Positions 11,572 to 22,103 of a stretch of 64,000 nt of DNA are shown one piece after another. The notes below the pieces were generated by a model. That model was not told where the DNA came from and did no database searches. It saw only the letters and a program-made list of their open reading frames with translations. Source of the DNA: Gigaspora margarita (Eukaryota; Glomeromycota; Glomeromycetes; Diversisporales; Gigasporaceae). Position 1 is the first letter of the stretch; each line of letters opens with the position of its first letter. The stretch is taken from contig WTPW01000302.1 of NCBI GenBank assembly GCA_009809945.1, positions 260,170-324,169 of the forward strand, in the 5' to 3' direction. The position numbers and the translations under genes are program-made.

Positions 11572-12606
11572 TTTTTGGTTTTATTTTTTTTTTTATTTTT
11601 TTTTTTGTTTCAAAGTGCCCACCTTGGGACTCGAGATATTTTATTCAAGATACTAGGGCCGTCGGTTAACCTACATGGAGATCAACCAGCATTTGTTACA
11701 TTGACGAGAATCCAACTAGCCACACATACACTTTTGGTGTCTAATTTAAGTAGTCCGTCCTAAGGTTCCACACTAGCTGCCATACCTGCAACCCAACTAT
11801 GGGAATTGCCTATTTAAACCCTCTGATCTATGTCCCTCTTGCCAACCCATCTTGTATCACCAAAACAGTCCCAGTACTCAGTCAGTCAGACAGTTCCAAA
11901 TGCTCATCCATTGTTCTTAGGACCCAGCCAGGTAACCCTGGTCCTGTTATCCTCGGGGGAACTTGGTAGAGCAGTACCTGTCCCACCAGGTATTCACCTA
12001 CACTTTGGTAACTTACGCTATAGCTTTACCTATATACTTGGAGTCAGAGCTAACCTAAACCCCTACCATTACCTACTTCTGCCTTGCAAGGTTCGCTCCA
12101 ATCCTAGCACCCACCTCACCATCCTACCGGTCCTTACACCAGATTCACAAACTTCCAAACCAGATAGCCCAGAAGGGTCGATTTGGCCTTCTTTCCTTGG
12201 TACCTACTTCTGAAACATAGGTCCTTTTCCTCTGGTGTGACTCTGGCAGCCAGGTTGGAGGACCCGTCCTCGAGGGTCTTATCATCTGATTCTCTGGCTC
12301 TGGTTTCTGATATTTTAGCTTTGGTAGCACTATCAAAAATCTTTGCTACCTCCTTACTCGGGGCTTGCCAAACGGGTTTCCATTTCTCTGGTTCCTTGAA
12401 TTTGTGCGCCCAAAGGCTCCCATTCGAGATAGTGTACCAAGGCCTACAGGTAATGTACCCAACTGATCGATGAGAAGCAGTTACCGGAACACAGGTCTAT
12501 TTTTCAAAGCGTCGCCAGTGGGATTTGAACTCTAGACCTGCTGCTTGGGGGTGATAACTTACCAACTTCTCTAAGTCGCTACACCCTTTTTGGTTTTATT
12601 TTTTTT
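11572..12606 (-). mobile_element. Long tRNA-derived SINE (~1 kb) with target-site duplication
   Basis: On the minus strand the element starts with a tRNA-like head (12509-12586), runs through about 0.9 kb of body markedly richer in GC than its surroundings, and ends in an A-rich tail (plus-strand T-run, 11580-11607). It is bracketed by near-identical 20-bp copies of a T-rich string containing TTGGTTTTATT (11572-11591 and 12587-12606), as expected of LINE-driven retroposition, though low complexity weakens that match. No continuous protein is convincing; ORFs here lie on both strands and lack family features. An older, 5'-truncated relative lies at 35176-35640. Confidence 0.7.
12509..12586 (-). 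promoter_or_regulatory. tRNA-like head with Pol III A and B boxes
   Basis: On the minus strand TAGAGAAGTTGGT (12561-12573) fits an internal A box and GAGTTCAAATCCC (12520-12532) a B box. The spacing and the closing GGCGACGC resemble the 3' half of a tRNA. The 5' acceptor does not pair well, so this is a SINE promoter and not a functional tRNA. Confidence 0.65.
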
Positions 12607-12653
12607 GTTATTTTTTATAATAATAAATAATAAAATATGTAATATTTATAATA

Positions 12654-13012
12654 GAAGTTTGCTATTTATCACCACCGGTAATCATCACCAGTGACAATTT
12701 ACCAATTAAAATTCAGGATCAGGTGTAACATGTAGATTAATTTTGTGTAAATAAACAAAAAATTTTTTAAAAATTGCTAAAATTGCTTCTAGCCTAAAAT
12801 TTTGTCTATAAAACTACTTTTTTTTATGCAAAAAAAAATTTCATGCTAAATTTTACTATATACAAAGCCCTATTCTAATCTCTATCCTTTACCCTTACCT
12901 AATATTAAGAGATTTAATTTTTATTTAATATAAACTGTTTGGTTTGTTTATTTTGTTTTATGCATTGTAGATCACTGGTGATGATCACCAGTAGTGATTT
13001 GTAGTAATTTTC
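12654..13012 (+). mobile_element. MITE, ATCACC/GGTGAT inverted-repeat family, copy 1
   Basis: The left terminus GAAGTTTGC..ATCACCACCGGTAATC and the right arm GATCATCACCAGTGAT (complement) are inverted repeats. A second, reverse-oriented copy at 29974-30244 shares both flanking strings (GAAGTTTGC and GTAGTAATTTTC), which fixes the ends. A GGATCAGGTGTAAC-type sequence (12718) and CCCTTACC-like strings lie inside. Confidence 0.7.
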
Positions 13013-13489
13013 TTTAAAATATTAAATAATAATAATAAATAAAAAAATAAAATTTTTATTATAAATTGTGAAAACTTGCGAATATTTTATATTTAATTTA
13101 AAATATAATAAATAATAATAATAAATAAATAAAATTTTAGAAAACTTGCAAAAACTTGTGAAAACCTGTAAAATGTTTAAAAATTTGCAAAAAGCAAGAT
13201 TGTGTGAATATAATAATTATTAATTGATATTATATTAGATATATATTGATTAACCAGATATAAATCGATTATTATTACTATTGATAAAAATCAGCAGGGG
13301 TGTTGAGTATCAATATATATCTTACTTGGTTAGTAATCGATATATATATATATATAAAATTTGCTAATGACTTAATGTAAAATCAAAACAAACAAAATGA
13401 TTGATCAATCAGGAGGTGGTAGCGACACCTCGGTATAGTGATTAATATAATTATCTGCATATAGATATTCTGTACTAGGTTATGTCAAT
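13013..13489. other. AT-rich non-coding stretch
   Basis: Simple AATAATAAATAA sequence, degenerate AACTTGCAAAAACTTG steps (13140-13195), and a TATATATC-rich part. 13424-13500 has a weak tRNA-like look that I rejected. No gene is seen. Confidence 0.55.
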
Positions 13490-13740
13490 CATGTGGTGCA
13501 GGCAATTTTTTTGAATTATTAATGTTAGAGTTAGGGTTAGGATTAGAGGGCAAGGTTAGTAATACATATAGTAAAATTATTCAAGAACTTTTTGTTAGTG
13601 CACTAAAGGTGGTTTTTTATGCAAACTTTTGGTAAATATCGATTTTTGATAAAACAAACAGTTGTATTGAAATTTTTATAATTATGTTACATTACACCTA
13701 ATCCTGAAATCTGATTGGTAGTTCAGCCATATGATTGACA
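13490..13740 (-). mobile_element. GGATCAGGTGTAAC-family MITE (one terminus preserved)
   Basis: The right end, read in complement, is CCAATCAGATTTCAGGATTA followed by GGTGTAATGTAAC, the terminus of a family seen also at 12.7, 28.3, 53.1 and 59.9 kb. The interior contains TTAGGGTTAGGATTAGAGGG and ATAGTAAAATTATTC, both family landmarks. The left terminus is not obvious. Confidence 0.6.
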
Positions 13741-13849
13741 TACCCTGATACAAAAAACTAATGTGCTAATTATCTATATAAATAAATTAATAGTAAATTA
13801 ACAAACCTATAATAAATATTTATCTATTCTAAAGAAAACCATATAAAAA

Positions 13850-14670
13850 TTACAGGTTGGGTCAGATTGGGTTGGGGTTGGGTTAATTTTCAACCCAACC
13901 CTAAACTTTTATGTCAAAATTTTCTAATCTGTCCTGCAAGAAAAGTAGTATGGGTAGTGGTACAGGTTGGTATTGGGAATGCTCAAAATGGCACAGATTA
14001 TGTAGTACATACAGGAACATTTTACAGAATAGCATAGTAAAAATGGCACAGATATTATGGCAAAGGGGGGCACATAATATCATGTCATATGAAATGGCAT
14101 ATTCAGATGGCACATATGTATACAGTACTCATCATGTTGGACATGATATGTGTTGACTCATTTCATGGAGAGCAAAAGATCAGTAAGTGATTTTTTTTTA
14201 AAAAAAGAGCAATATCTCATGATTTCACTGATAAAGCTTCCCTATGTATCTTAACAAAAAAAATTACTTACAAAATTTTACTTCATAAGCAGTTAGCTTG
14301 TTTATCTTATATTAATCACTTATATAAATTTATGGTTTAATAGTTATCCACATCATTATTGTGGTAGCATGTGAATTTACATTCATTACCTGTATCAAAT
14401 CCTGTGCTGATTTGACTAGTAAACTGCTGCAAAACCCAAGCCATTTATGGTCCATTTGGCACAGGCATACAGTCCCACATGGTCCATGGAATCCGTACCA
14501 ATCTGGACCATACCTGTGCAAATCCGGATCATGAACCATGCAACAAAGACCCGTGCCTATCCGACGCAACCCGTGCCAATCTAGTCCAATTTTCTTATAG
14601 GGCTGAACCTGACCCGACCCAAAATTTTGGGTCAGGTTTCAGGTTAACCTGACCCAATTCAGAGCACTAG
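13850..14670. mobile_element. Candidate element with GGGTCA/TGACCC ends and GGCACAG subterminal repeats
   Basis: The left end has GGTTGGGTCAGATTGGGTT (13856) and the right end GGTTAACCTGACCCAATTC (14643), which are inverted. Between them are many short GGCACAG, CCGTGCC and CATGGTCC strings, first in one and then in the other orientation (13960-14140 against 14440-14590). This resembles hAT-type subterminal repeats. Small ORFs here only mirror the repeats. No transposase. Confidence 0.5.
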
Positions 14671-14854
14671 TTTAATTAGCGATTTTATGTATCTGTAGCT
14701 TTCTTAAAAATATATGTGCCTCAGATTAAAACTTGCATAGATGACTATCAATTTACCAGCATTAAATGATCGGCAACAACTGGCCTAAACTAACTGCTAA
14801 CTTTGCCGTAATTTTACCCTAACCCTAATCTAATTTAGGCCGGGTGTCATCTGA

Positions 14855-15255
14855 CGCAAGGATCGAACCACAAGGGTAGAATCGCCACCTAAAAAAATTT
14901 CAATCCTACTTCGAAATAAATTTTGTTTTGTTTGTTTAGAGTTAGGGTATTGCTATTAGGCTAGGGTTAGAAGGTATTATATATATCAAAATTTGCAAGG
15001 AAATTTTTTAACTAATGCGCAGAAGGTCCTTTCATAGACTAGATTTTGAGTTATAGGCGATTTTTGACAAAGCGACAGAAGTTAAACAGAATGAGATCGA
15101 AAATATAGCTTCTGATTGCTATGACAGGTGTAACAAGAGAAAATCAAACATATGTTAATCAATACGATAATTACGTAATGTTTGGTTTATTAATAACGTG
15201 AAATTTTTTTTGGTGGTGATTTTACCCCAGTTGGATCGAACTGAGGCACAACATA
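14855..15255. mobile_element. Candidate TIR element with B-box-like arms
   Basis: GATCGAACCACAAGGGTAG..CGCCACC (14866-14893) is inverted relative to GGTGGTGATTTTACCCCAGT..GATCGAA (15212-15240). The arms carry a TTCGATCC string that resembles a Pol III B box but lack a matching A box. The interior (14930-15075) shows landmarks of the GGATCAGGTGTAAC family. Confidence 0.45.
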
Positions 15256-15323
15256 TATGATAATAAATTTCTAAAAAAAAAAAAGAATTTAATTGTTACT
15301 TTAAATTTAAAATTAATTTGATC

Positions 15324-15499
15324 AATAGTTGTTATGAAGCCACTCTAGAAGGTTTAGGCCGCAGATAAATTAGTCTGAGCTTTATTCTTGCATGTAATTT
15401 GCCAAAATATTGTACTCCCTGTAGTAACTTATTAAATTACTAATAAAGATATGAGCAAGACTTCACCTTAATAATAAAAAAAAAAAAATAGTTGTTATG
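15324..15499 (+). mobile_element. Short retroposed fragment (LINE/SINE 3' end) with 13-bp TSD
   Basis: A 150-bp insert (15337-15486) ends in TTAATAATAAAAAAAAAAAA and is bracketed by exact 13-bp copies of AATAGTTGTTATG (15324-15336 and 15487-15499). An A-rich tail plus a long exact duplication is the signature of target-primed reverse transcription. The parent element cannot be named from the window. Confidence 0.85.
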
Positions 15500-16453
15500 G
15501 ATCATCGTGATATCAGATTAAAATAAAGTGTTTAATTCTCTAAAACCCAATTATATTTGTTTAATACAAACCCTACTCTAAACTAATCTTTAACCTTAAC
15601 TTCTAACCTTAAAAAATGCATTCAAATAATATTGTTTTTTTTATAGCTTGTCAATTTTTTATAATTTGTATATATTTTATTTTAATCAGATTTTATTTTA
15701 ATTTGTTACAATAATTGAGTATAAAATGCTCATCATCTTTGCCATTACTCGCCCATTAAGATGGGAGGCTATTAAAATCTTGTCATGGCAGGAAAGGTCT
15801 TAAAGACCTTGCCAACCACCCTATTGTCGATATTTAATCTATCACGTGACAAAGTCGTGTAGTATCCGAAGGTCCAAAAAGAATGGGTGATTCCATATAC
15901 CCTTAAAATTCTTAAAATTATAATTTTACATATTCAAAATTCGCAGGCAAATTTGCCTATGTGAATAAGATCTTAAACTTCGATTATCTAACAAATATTA
16001 TATCGTTAAAATTGATTTATTTAATTTGCACTTGTTTTTATCTTTAAATAAATTTAAACGATATAATTCGTAAGCAGTAAAGATCTTTATTATTTTGTGA
16101 CATTATAATTGGTCAAAAAAAAAAAACTAATTTTGAAATGCTCATATTAATTGACCAAAGAAGCTACTGTATTTGAATAGCTTTGCTATATAATAATCAG
16201 CCAAAACATTATTCTAATTGTTTAGTATGTAATAATCGCTATTCAAAATTTTTAACTATATAATGATTGAACAAAAAACTATTTAATATGACCATCCTTA
16301 TATAAAAGCTCATGAAAAGGAATAAGCAGATAACAGATACTAAAAAAAATTCATGATAAGAAATAAGCATATAAGAGGGAAAAAAAAGCAGATAATGAAT
16401 ACAACATAAGAATCAAAGATATAATGACTTTTACTAACTACTGTAAGCATAAA
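15500..16453. other. Non-coding stretch 3' of the hAT transposase
   Basis: Contains CCCTA-rich strings at 15560-15610, a hairpin GGCAGGAAAGGTCTTAAAGA against ACCTTGCC near 15790-15820, and AT-rich DNA. I searched for hAT termini for the downstream transposase and found none that I trust. Confidence 0.5.
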
Positions 16454-18428
16454 TCATTTTTCCCCTTTTTTATTCTCAATCCAGCTTTTAATACACAGCT
16501 GTTCCCTTACAATATCATCAGAAAGACGACTGCGATAGGCTAATAAATAATCATCCTCATCAAATAAAAATGCTTGTTTAGAAGTAACGCTAGTTGCCTG
16601 AATAGAGAGATAATCACGAGCTATTCTAGCAAGAGTTGGGAAATCATTTTGATAGGTTTGCCACCACGCTAACGGATTGGTATCTTGATCAGAAATTCTC
16701 ATTCCGAGATAAGTATCCAATTCTTTAACAGCTGCATCGATGGAGATTGGTTTCGTCAAATGTGGATCACATAGATTCAAAAATAATTGACGTGATTGTT
16801 GAATTTCATTTTCATTATTACCATTGGTAGTTGAAAAGATTTTTTGATCGATATATTGATTTAAAATATCTTTAACAGCATCGTAAGCCTTTTCAGCCCT
16901 TTCAGGATTATTAAACGCCTTAAGTTTAGCACGAGGATCGAGGATGGCAGAAATCATAGAAGAAGTATCCAATGTTGACCAATATTCATCTATTTTTTGA
17001 TAAATCAAAGAAGCAGCAATACTTTGGGAAGAATTTTTTTGATCCATATAATCAAGTAAAAATTTTTGAAGACCAACGAATATGAAATGTATGTCACCAT
17101 GACCTGGGTAAGTTGTTTCCGCAAGAACTTTTGTGGCAATATCAATTGGAGTCAATAAGGTGAGTATATCCTATATATTGATTATAATGATTAATTTGAT
17201 TATAATGATTATTTTGATTATATTGATTATATTGATTGATTATATTTATTGATTATATTGATTATATTGATTATATTGATTGTATAGAATATGATTATTG
17301 ATTTCGGAAAATCAAATTATTAATTAAATATAAATAATATAAATAAATTGATTACAATTACCTGCAAATTTTTTTGATCATCAGCATTTAAATTTAAATA
17401 ACGTTCTTTAATTGCGTTATCTCTTTCGCAAAGTACTTTAATTGCTAAATCCATTGTTTGCAAACTTGTCAACATATCATAGGTGGTCTTCCATTCAGTT
17501 TCAATATCTACTTGAGGTTCTATATAAGGAACACCTTTAGATTCACACAAGCCACGTAATTCATCAGGAAAATGATCAGAAAAAGCAACTTTAGTCATAA
17601 GCATACGAGCTTTTTCAACAGAAGAATTAAAAACATTTAATGCTTGCTTAACAGCCATGTTAAGTACACGAGCAGCACACTTATAATGAGAAAACCGAAG
17701 ATTATTTTCAAATTCCTTTTTAAACTCTTTAATAAAAGATTGTTCATAGGCATCAATTCTTGATTCATCATCCATTGTAAGAGCAAGAGGTTGTTTATTT
17801 AAGTTGAAATCCTTAAAGATTTTATCGATAACATAAGACAGATCAACAGCAAAAATGATTACATCTAATAGGTGATGATGAAGTTTCCAATTAGAATCCA
17901 CATAATGAATAGTAAAACCCATATAAGCTTCGTAATCATTTGAGGACCAAGATTCTATTGTAAGCGAGAATTTTCCTGGAATTTGAGCAAGTTCATTAAT
18001 AATTTTATCGCGACGATCTTTGAATTCGTTGATAATCCAATCTTTTATTGCTTGACCCGTTGGCATTACATAATGAGGATTAAGATAATTGATAAGATCT
18101 TTAAAACTTGACTCCTCAACCGTAGTAAAAGATAGCAAATCCATTACGATCCACTTAATTAATGCATCATCACGTTTTTTTTGTTCTTCACGATTATTTA
18201 AACCAATCTGATGAGTAACTTGACCTCTTGCGGAAGTTGTAGCTCTATGAGTTATGAGTTATAAGGTGATATTGCAAAGTAGAAACATCAGTTTTATTTT
18301 TTTAAAAAAACTTTGTTACATTGACGACATACGGGTAAGCCTGAATAATTATGAGTTTTAGTATCGTAATGAGATCAAACTAACTTTTTTTTTGATTTAC
18401 GTGTTAACTTGGAGTCACTTGCAGACAT
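16454..18428 (-). pseudogene. hAT (ZBED/RICESLEEPER-type) transposase, two exons, broken N-terminus
   Basis: hAT transposases cut and paste DNA with an RNase-H-like core and make 8-bp target duplications. Exon 1 reads from 18144 and upstream to 17362; an intron follows with GT at 17361-17360 and AG at 17172-17171, containing a TTGATTATA microsatellite; exon 2 is 17170-16454. Joined in frame, it gives SWSSNDYEAYMGFTIHYVD, HYKCAARVLNMAVKQAL, ILDPRAKLKAF and the C-terminal dimerisation block LAWWQTYQNDFPTLARIARD through SRLSDDIVREQLCIKSWIEN. Upstream of 18144 a BED zinc finger is recognisable (ATG at 18428; GLPVCRQCNKVF, then STLQYHLITH) but holds an in-frame TGA at 18375-18377 and a 7-bp duplication (ATAACTC) that shifts the frame. 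The core is otherwise open, so decay is recent. The usual SEQ(A/L)FS motif reads SKQAFLF. Confidence 0.85.
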
Positions 18429-18491
18429 TTTTGAATTTTGTAAAGTTTAAAGTTATTAGAACAGATAAAAGGTGAAACGCGAAAAAATATC

Positions 18492-18538
<47 letters not shown>

Positions 18539-20260
18539 CAGTTTATATACGAATTTGTAAAAAAAAAAAGCCACGATTTATGCCTCTTGTATCACTGGAT
18601 GCATAAAGATTATGCAAATTTGATTAACTATAATGATACAAATACACGTTTTTTAAATCTAAAATAATTAGATCAGGTGTAACGTATAAGTCAAAATTAC
18701 CTTCTAATCAAACACTTCCAACATAGAGCTATTAATTGAATATAAATATAAATTCTAACCTTAATTATTGTTTTGAAAGGTTGCAAAATTGACTACACTA
18801 TGTTAAAAACTGAATTATCCAAGTTAAATAGTAAACAATGTTTGATGGGAACTTTAATTGTTCGACAATTATCTGTAAAATTTTGTTTAACTAGGAAGGG
18901 TAATGGTCTCAAATACCCCTGTAAAATATTAACTATTTTATCCAGTAATTCCTGTAATGGTATTTAGATATAATGGTGATTAATGTACGTACGTATGTAT
19001 TGTAAGTATGCACATGACCACATGATAATCTAATAATAGAATAATAATGTCTAACTTATCTAACCTGTTTAAGTACAATTGTAAAATATTACTACAAGAA
19101 ACAGGAATTTATTGAGAATATACGTAATTCAGAATTTTTAATTTTTACAGTGTATGTACAGTACGTACATACTGCTGTACTGTATATATCATTTGGATGT
19201 AGATCTGTTTAATCATACTATGCAAAAGTTTTTTAATGCTTTAAAATAATAAATATTACAGCATTAAACGCATCAATCACAGGTTTTACCCTTTTAACTT
19301 AGGTATTACTGACTTCAGCACGTGTTCGCTCATATAATTAATGACTATATATCATATATGTATAATCATTTATTACAAGATTGTCAGAAATTTCACTTTC
19401 AGAGACAGACTTATCAACCGTCTCTGAAAATGAATTTTCGGAAAATCAACAAACATTACATATGTAAACTGTTCAGAATTCTGCAGAATTTGCAGTGTCC
19501 ACATCAAATAATGCAATTCTATTGGAACTTGCATAATACGTGTCATATCTTATTGTTGGCACAAAGTGTTTTTTTACAGGGCAATCCCCAAAATTTAGCA
19601 CCAAAGTTAGGTCAGCATTCAGAATCTAACTAACTAGTACAACCTATAACAAATTATTGTTCATCATTTTTGAAATAACGTACGTACAGTACTGTACGTA
19701 CGTTATTTTTGCAATCGGTAAAATCTGTTACGAAAAAAAATATTTATCAAATAGGTGCATTCTGAAACGCAGTCCACATATACAATCACCTGATTGTTTT
19801 CGAATGCGTGATTATGTATCAGGTATGTAAATATAGAAATATGGATCATAATTTTATTGAGCTTTTATTAACAATCGCAAAATTTGATCAAAGATACATC
19901 ATTTTGTAAACAGTTTTTTTTTGATAATTATACTGTACTGTACAGTATTGACATGACAAATCGAAAAGGCTCGAAATAACCAAACCGCAATTAAATTTTT
20001 TATAATCCTAATTATATTTATTTGCAAAATATTTAACCTAATTTAGGTCCTAATTAGGAACCGAGGACAGATATTTTAAAAAATTTTGTAGAGTAAGGCT
20101 TCCCGTTTTAATCATAATCCACTTGTATTAAAATTCTTATACTCACTTAAATTAAATCATTGAAAGTCATATCTTCCAAAAACATAATAGCTATAATACT
20201 TCAATGATATATAGACTATGCAGATTCCTTGTGAAACGGTTACTCATTAACGTTAAGTTG

Positions 20261-20291
<31 letters not shown>

Positions 20292-21331
20292 GATTCATGT
20301 AAATGATTTACGACATGCACAAGAATATTTATATGACCATAACATTTAGATCACGTTTACCAAGAAGGCTCAAGAATATGAAACAAAGTGATTAAAATAT
20401 AAATACAAATATAATGAAAAATATTTAACATAGCGAGTCAGTTGCTTCATGTAACCAACATTGGAGTTCCAGGTTGAAACAGACGTGTTAGATTTGGCGA
20501 GTGGTTAGAGTTAGTGAAGATTAGCAGATATAACTGTAATATTACAGTATCTAAACTATGTATTGTGCGCGGTTTGTGTTTAATAAAGGAGAATTTATAA
20601 TAGATTCTTTTAATAAGAAATGTGTGACTTTTTTCTCAAAGGGGCTAGAATGGTCTTTATTTATAATATTACTCTATTAATTATTTATATTACTTTTAAT
20701 GTATATAGACTTCATCAAAAATAGCTCTTAAAGGCCTAACATCCTTATTAACCGAATTCTCCCTTTAGGTCGTATGAATAATTCTCCACCTTCAATAGAA
20801 AGAGCCTTTTGAACTTTTTGGCCTTTCAACCTGGGAACCAAATCCAATATTGTTGAAGTTACTAAGTTACTATAAAACAACAACTGAAACGGCTTCCAAC
20901 AAACTTAGAAAATGTCAGCCAGTTGATGTTATTATTGATAAGATTTTTTTTTCTGAACATTATTGCGGCAAAATGAAGCTTTGGGCTCGTGTAATCTTGG
21001 AAAGCAGAAATTGTAGCTGACTCCTTCGATTCACAATATGTACAATACATCTAGTATTATTTTATTATCAACTCTAATAATTCAAGCATTAATACTTTTC
21101 AACTTACATTTTATAATATACTGTATATAGTTCTATAAATTTCAAAAATTACTACCACTTATAAATGGCAATTAAAATCTTATACTGTATATCAGTTTAA
21201 TTTTTTCATTTTCAAATTGTAAGCCTACACTAATTACTTCGTCATAGTTTTAAAGATTGATTTTTGTTATTTCCTTTCATTAATTCAACACTTTCAGTAA
21301 TATCTTTGTTTGTGCGCAATAAAAATCTTGT
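18429..21331. other. Non-coding region with A41 tract and palindromes
   Basis: 18496-18536 is an uninterrupted run of 41 A. A GATCAGGTGTAACGTATAAG string at 18672 marks a family-terminus fragment. 18980-19960 is rich in GTAC, with a perfect 36-bp palindrome at 19673-19708. A short hairpin (TTTCAGAGACAGAC against GTCTCTGAAA) lies at 19398-19433. 20260-20291 is a T-run followed by an A-run. I see no convincing gene. Confidence 0.55.
19673..19708. repeat. Perfect 36-bp palindrome
   Basis: AAATAACGTACGTACAGT is followed directly by its exact complement, without a loop. Related GTACGTAC/CAGTAC strings lie at 18985, 19150-19185 and 19930. Confidence 0.9.
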
Positions 21332-21504
21332 GTCTGCACTCATGTCCGTGTTTAATCTATACCTCGTAGGTTTTGTGTCTGCACTCATGTCCGTGTTTAA
21401 TCTATACCTCGTAGGTTTTGTGTCTGCACTCATGTCAGGTTTAATCTATACCTGTAGGTTTTGTGTCTGCACTCATGTCCGTGTTTAATCTATATCTCGT
21501 AGGA
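21332..21504. repeat. 45-bp minisatellite, about four units
   Basis: Units begin TGTCTGCACTCATGTCCGTG and end CCTCGTAGGTTTTG. Starts are near 21332, 21377, 21421 and 21464; the third unit is about 43 bp. A 45-bp period keeps frame, so both strands show repetitive ORFs (for example YRLNTDMSADTKPTR on the minus strand), but the shorter third unit breaks them and I do not call a gene. Confidence 0.85.
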
Positions 21505-21851
21505 ATAGCATATATGCAGACAGAATTTCTATACTGATTAGAAACATATTAATGAAACATTGAACTTTTAATGAGCCGATTAAATATTTTTCTCACCATT
21601 GGCGACTTAGAGCAAGATTTAAAGATTTATAACTTGCTCTCAAGTTAGGATTACAAGAAATCCCTTTTTTTAAAAGTTACGAGTTTTTTATTCTTGTAAG
21701 CCTGCTCTATTGGGGTTTATTGAAATAAAAAATAAGAGGTACGAATGTTATTTATACATGAATTGTTTTATAGGAATGTGCGAAGGTTGACGTTTGGCGA
21801 TTTTCTCACGTTGACTCATTTAAATAAGCATCAAAATAAAACTTTTCATGC

Positions 21852-22103
21852 TTTGCGCGTAATAACGCGCACCTGCGCGTTATTTCGAGACAATGCGCGT
21901 TATTTCGGGACGCGCATGCGCGATATTTCGAATAATTTTGACAATTTTTATTACCAGAAGAATCCTGCTTTTGTTATATGGCGTATGTATATTTATAGGG
22001 TGCGCGTTATTTTGTGACGCGTGGGCGTTATTTTGAGTTAAAAAACCAATTTCAAAAAAATGCGTATTTCGAAATAACGCGCATGCGCGTTATTACGTGC
22101 AAA
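21852..22103. mobile_element. GC-rich MITE with GCGCGTTATTTCG inverted repeats
   Basis: The left arm TGCGCGTAATAACGCGCA and the right arm GCGCGTTATTACGTGCA are inverted repeats about 250 bp apart. CGCGCATGCGCG-like strings recur inside. In a genome this AT-rich, the clustered CpG is striking. Diverged relatives appear at 30322, 32018, 37562 and 63945. An ORF at 21745-22017 crosses the left end and is probably fortuitous. Confidence 0.75.

Noticed and set aside
11830-12473. ORFs within the long SINE
   Set aside because: They lie on both strands in one GC-richer element and show no domain; best explained by low stop density.
13424-13500. tRNA-like stretch (CCTCGGTATAGTGATTAATA with an anticodon-loop-like GCATAT)
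   Set aside because: The B box carries extra bases and the acceptor stem does not close, so it is at most a tRNA-derived remnant.
14866-14895. B-box-like TTCGATCC suggesting a second SINE
   Set aside because: No matching A box, and the same sequence is part of an inverted terminal pair with 15212-15240.
21242-21488. Repeat proteins read from the 45-bp minisatellite on either strand
   Set aside because: The shorter third unit breaks the period and there is no start or splice context.
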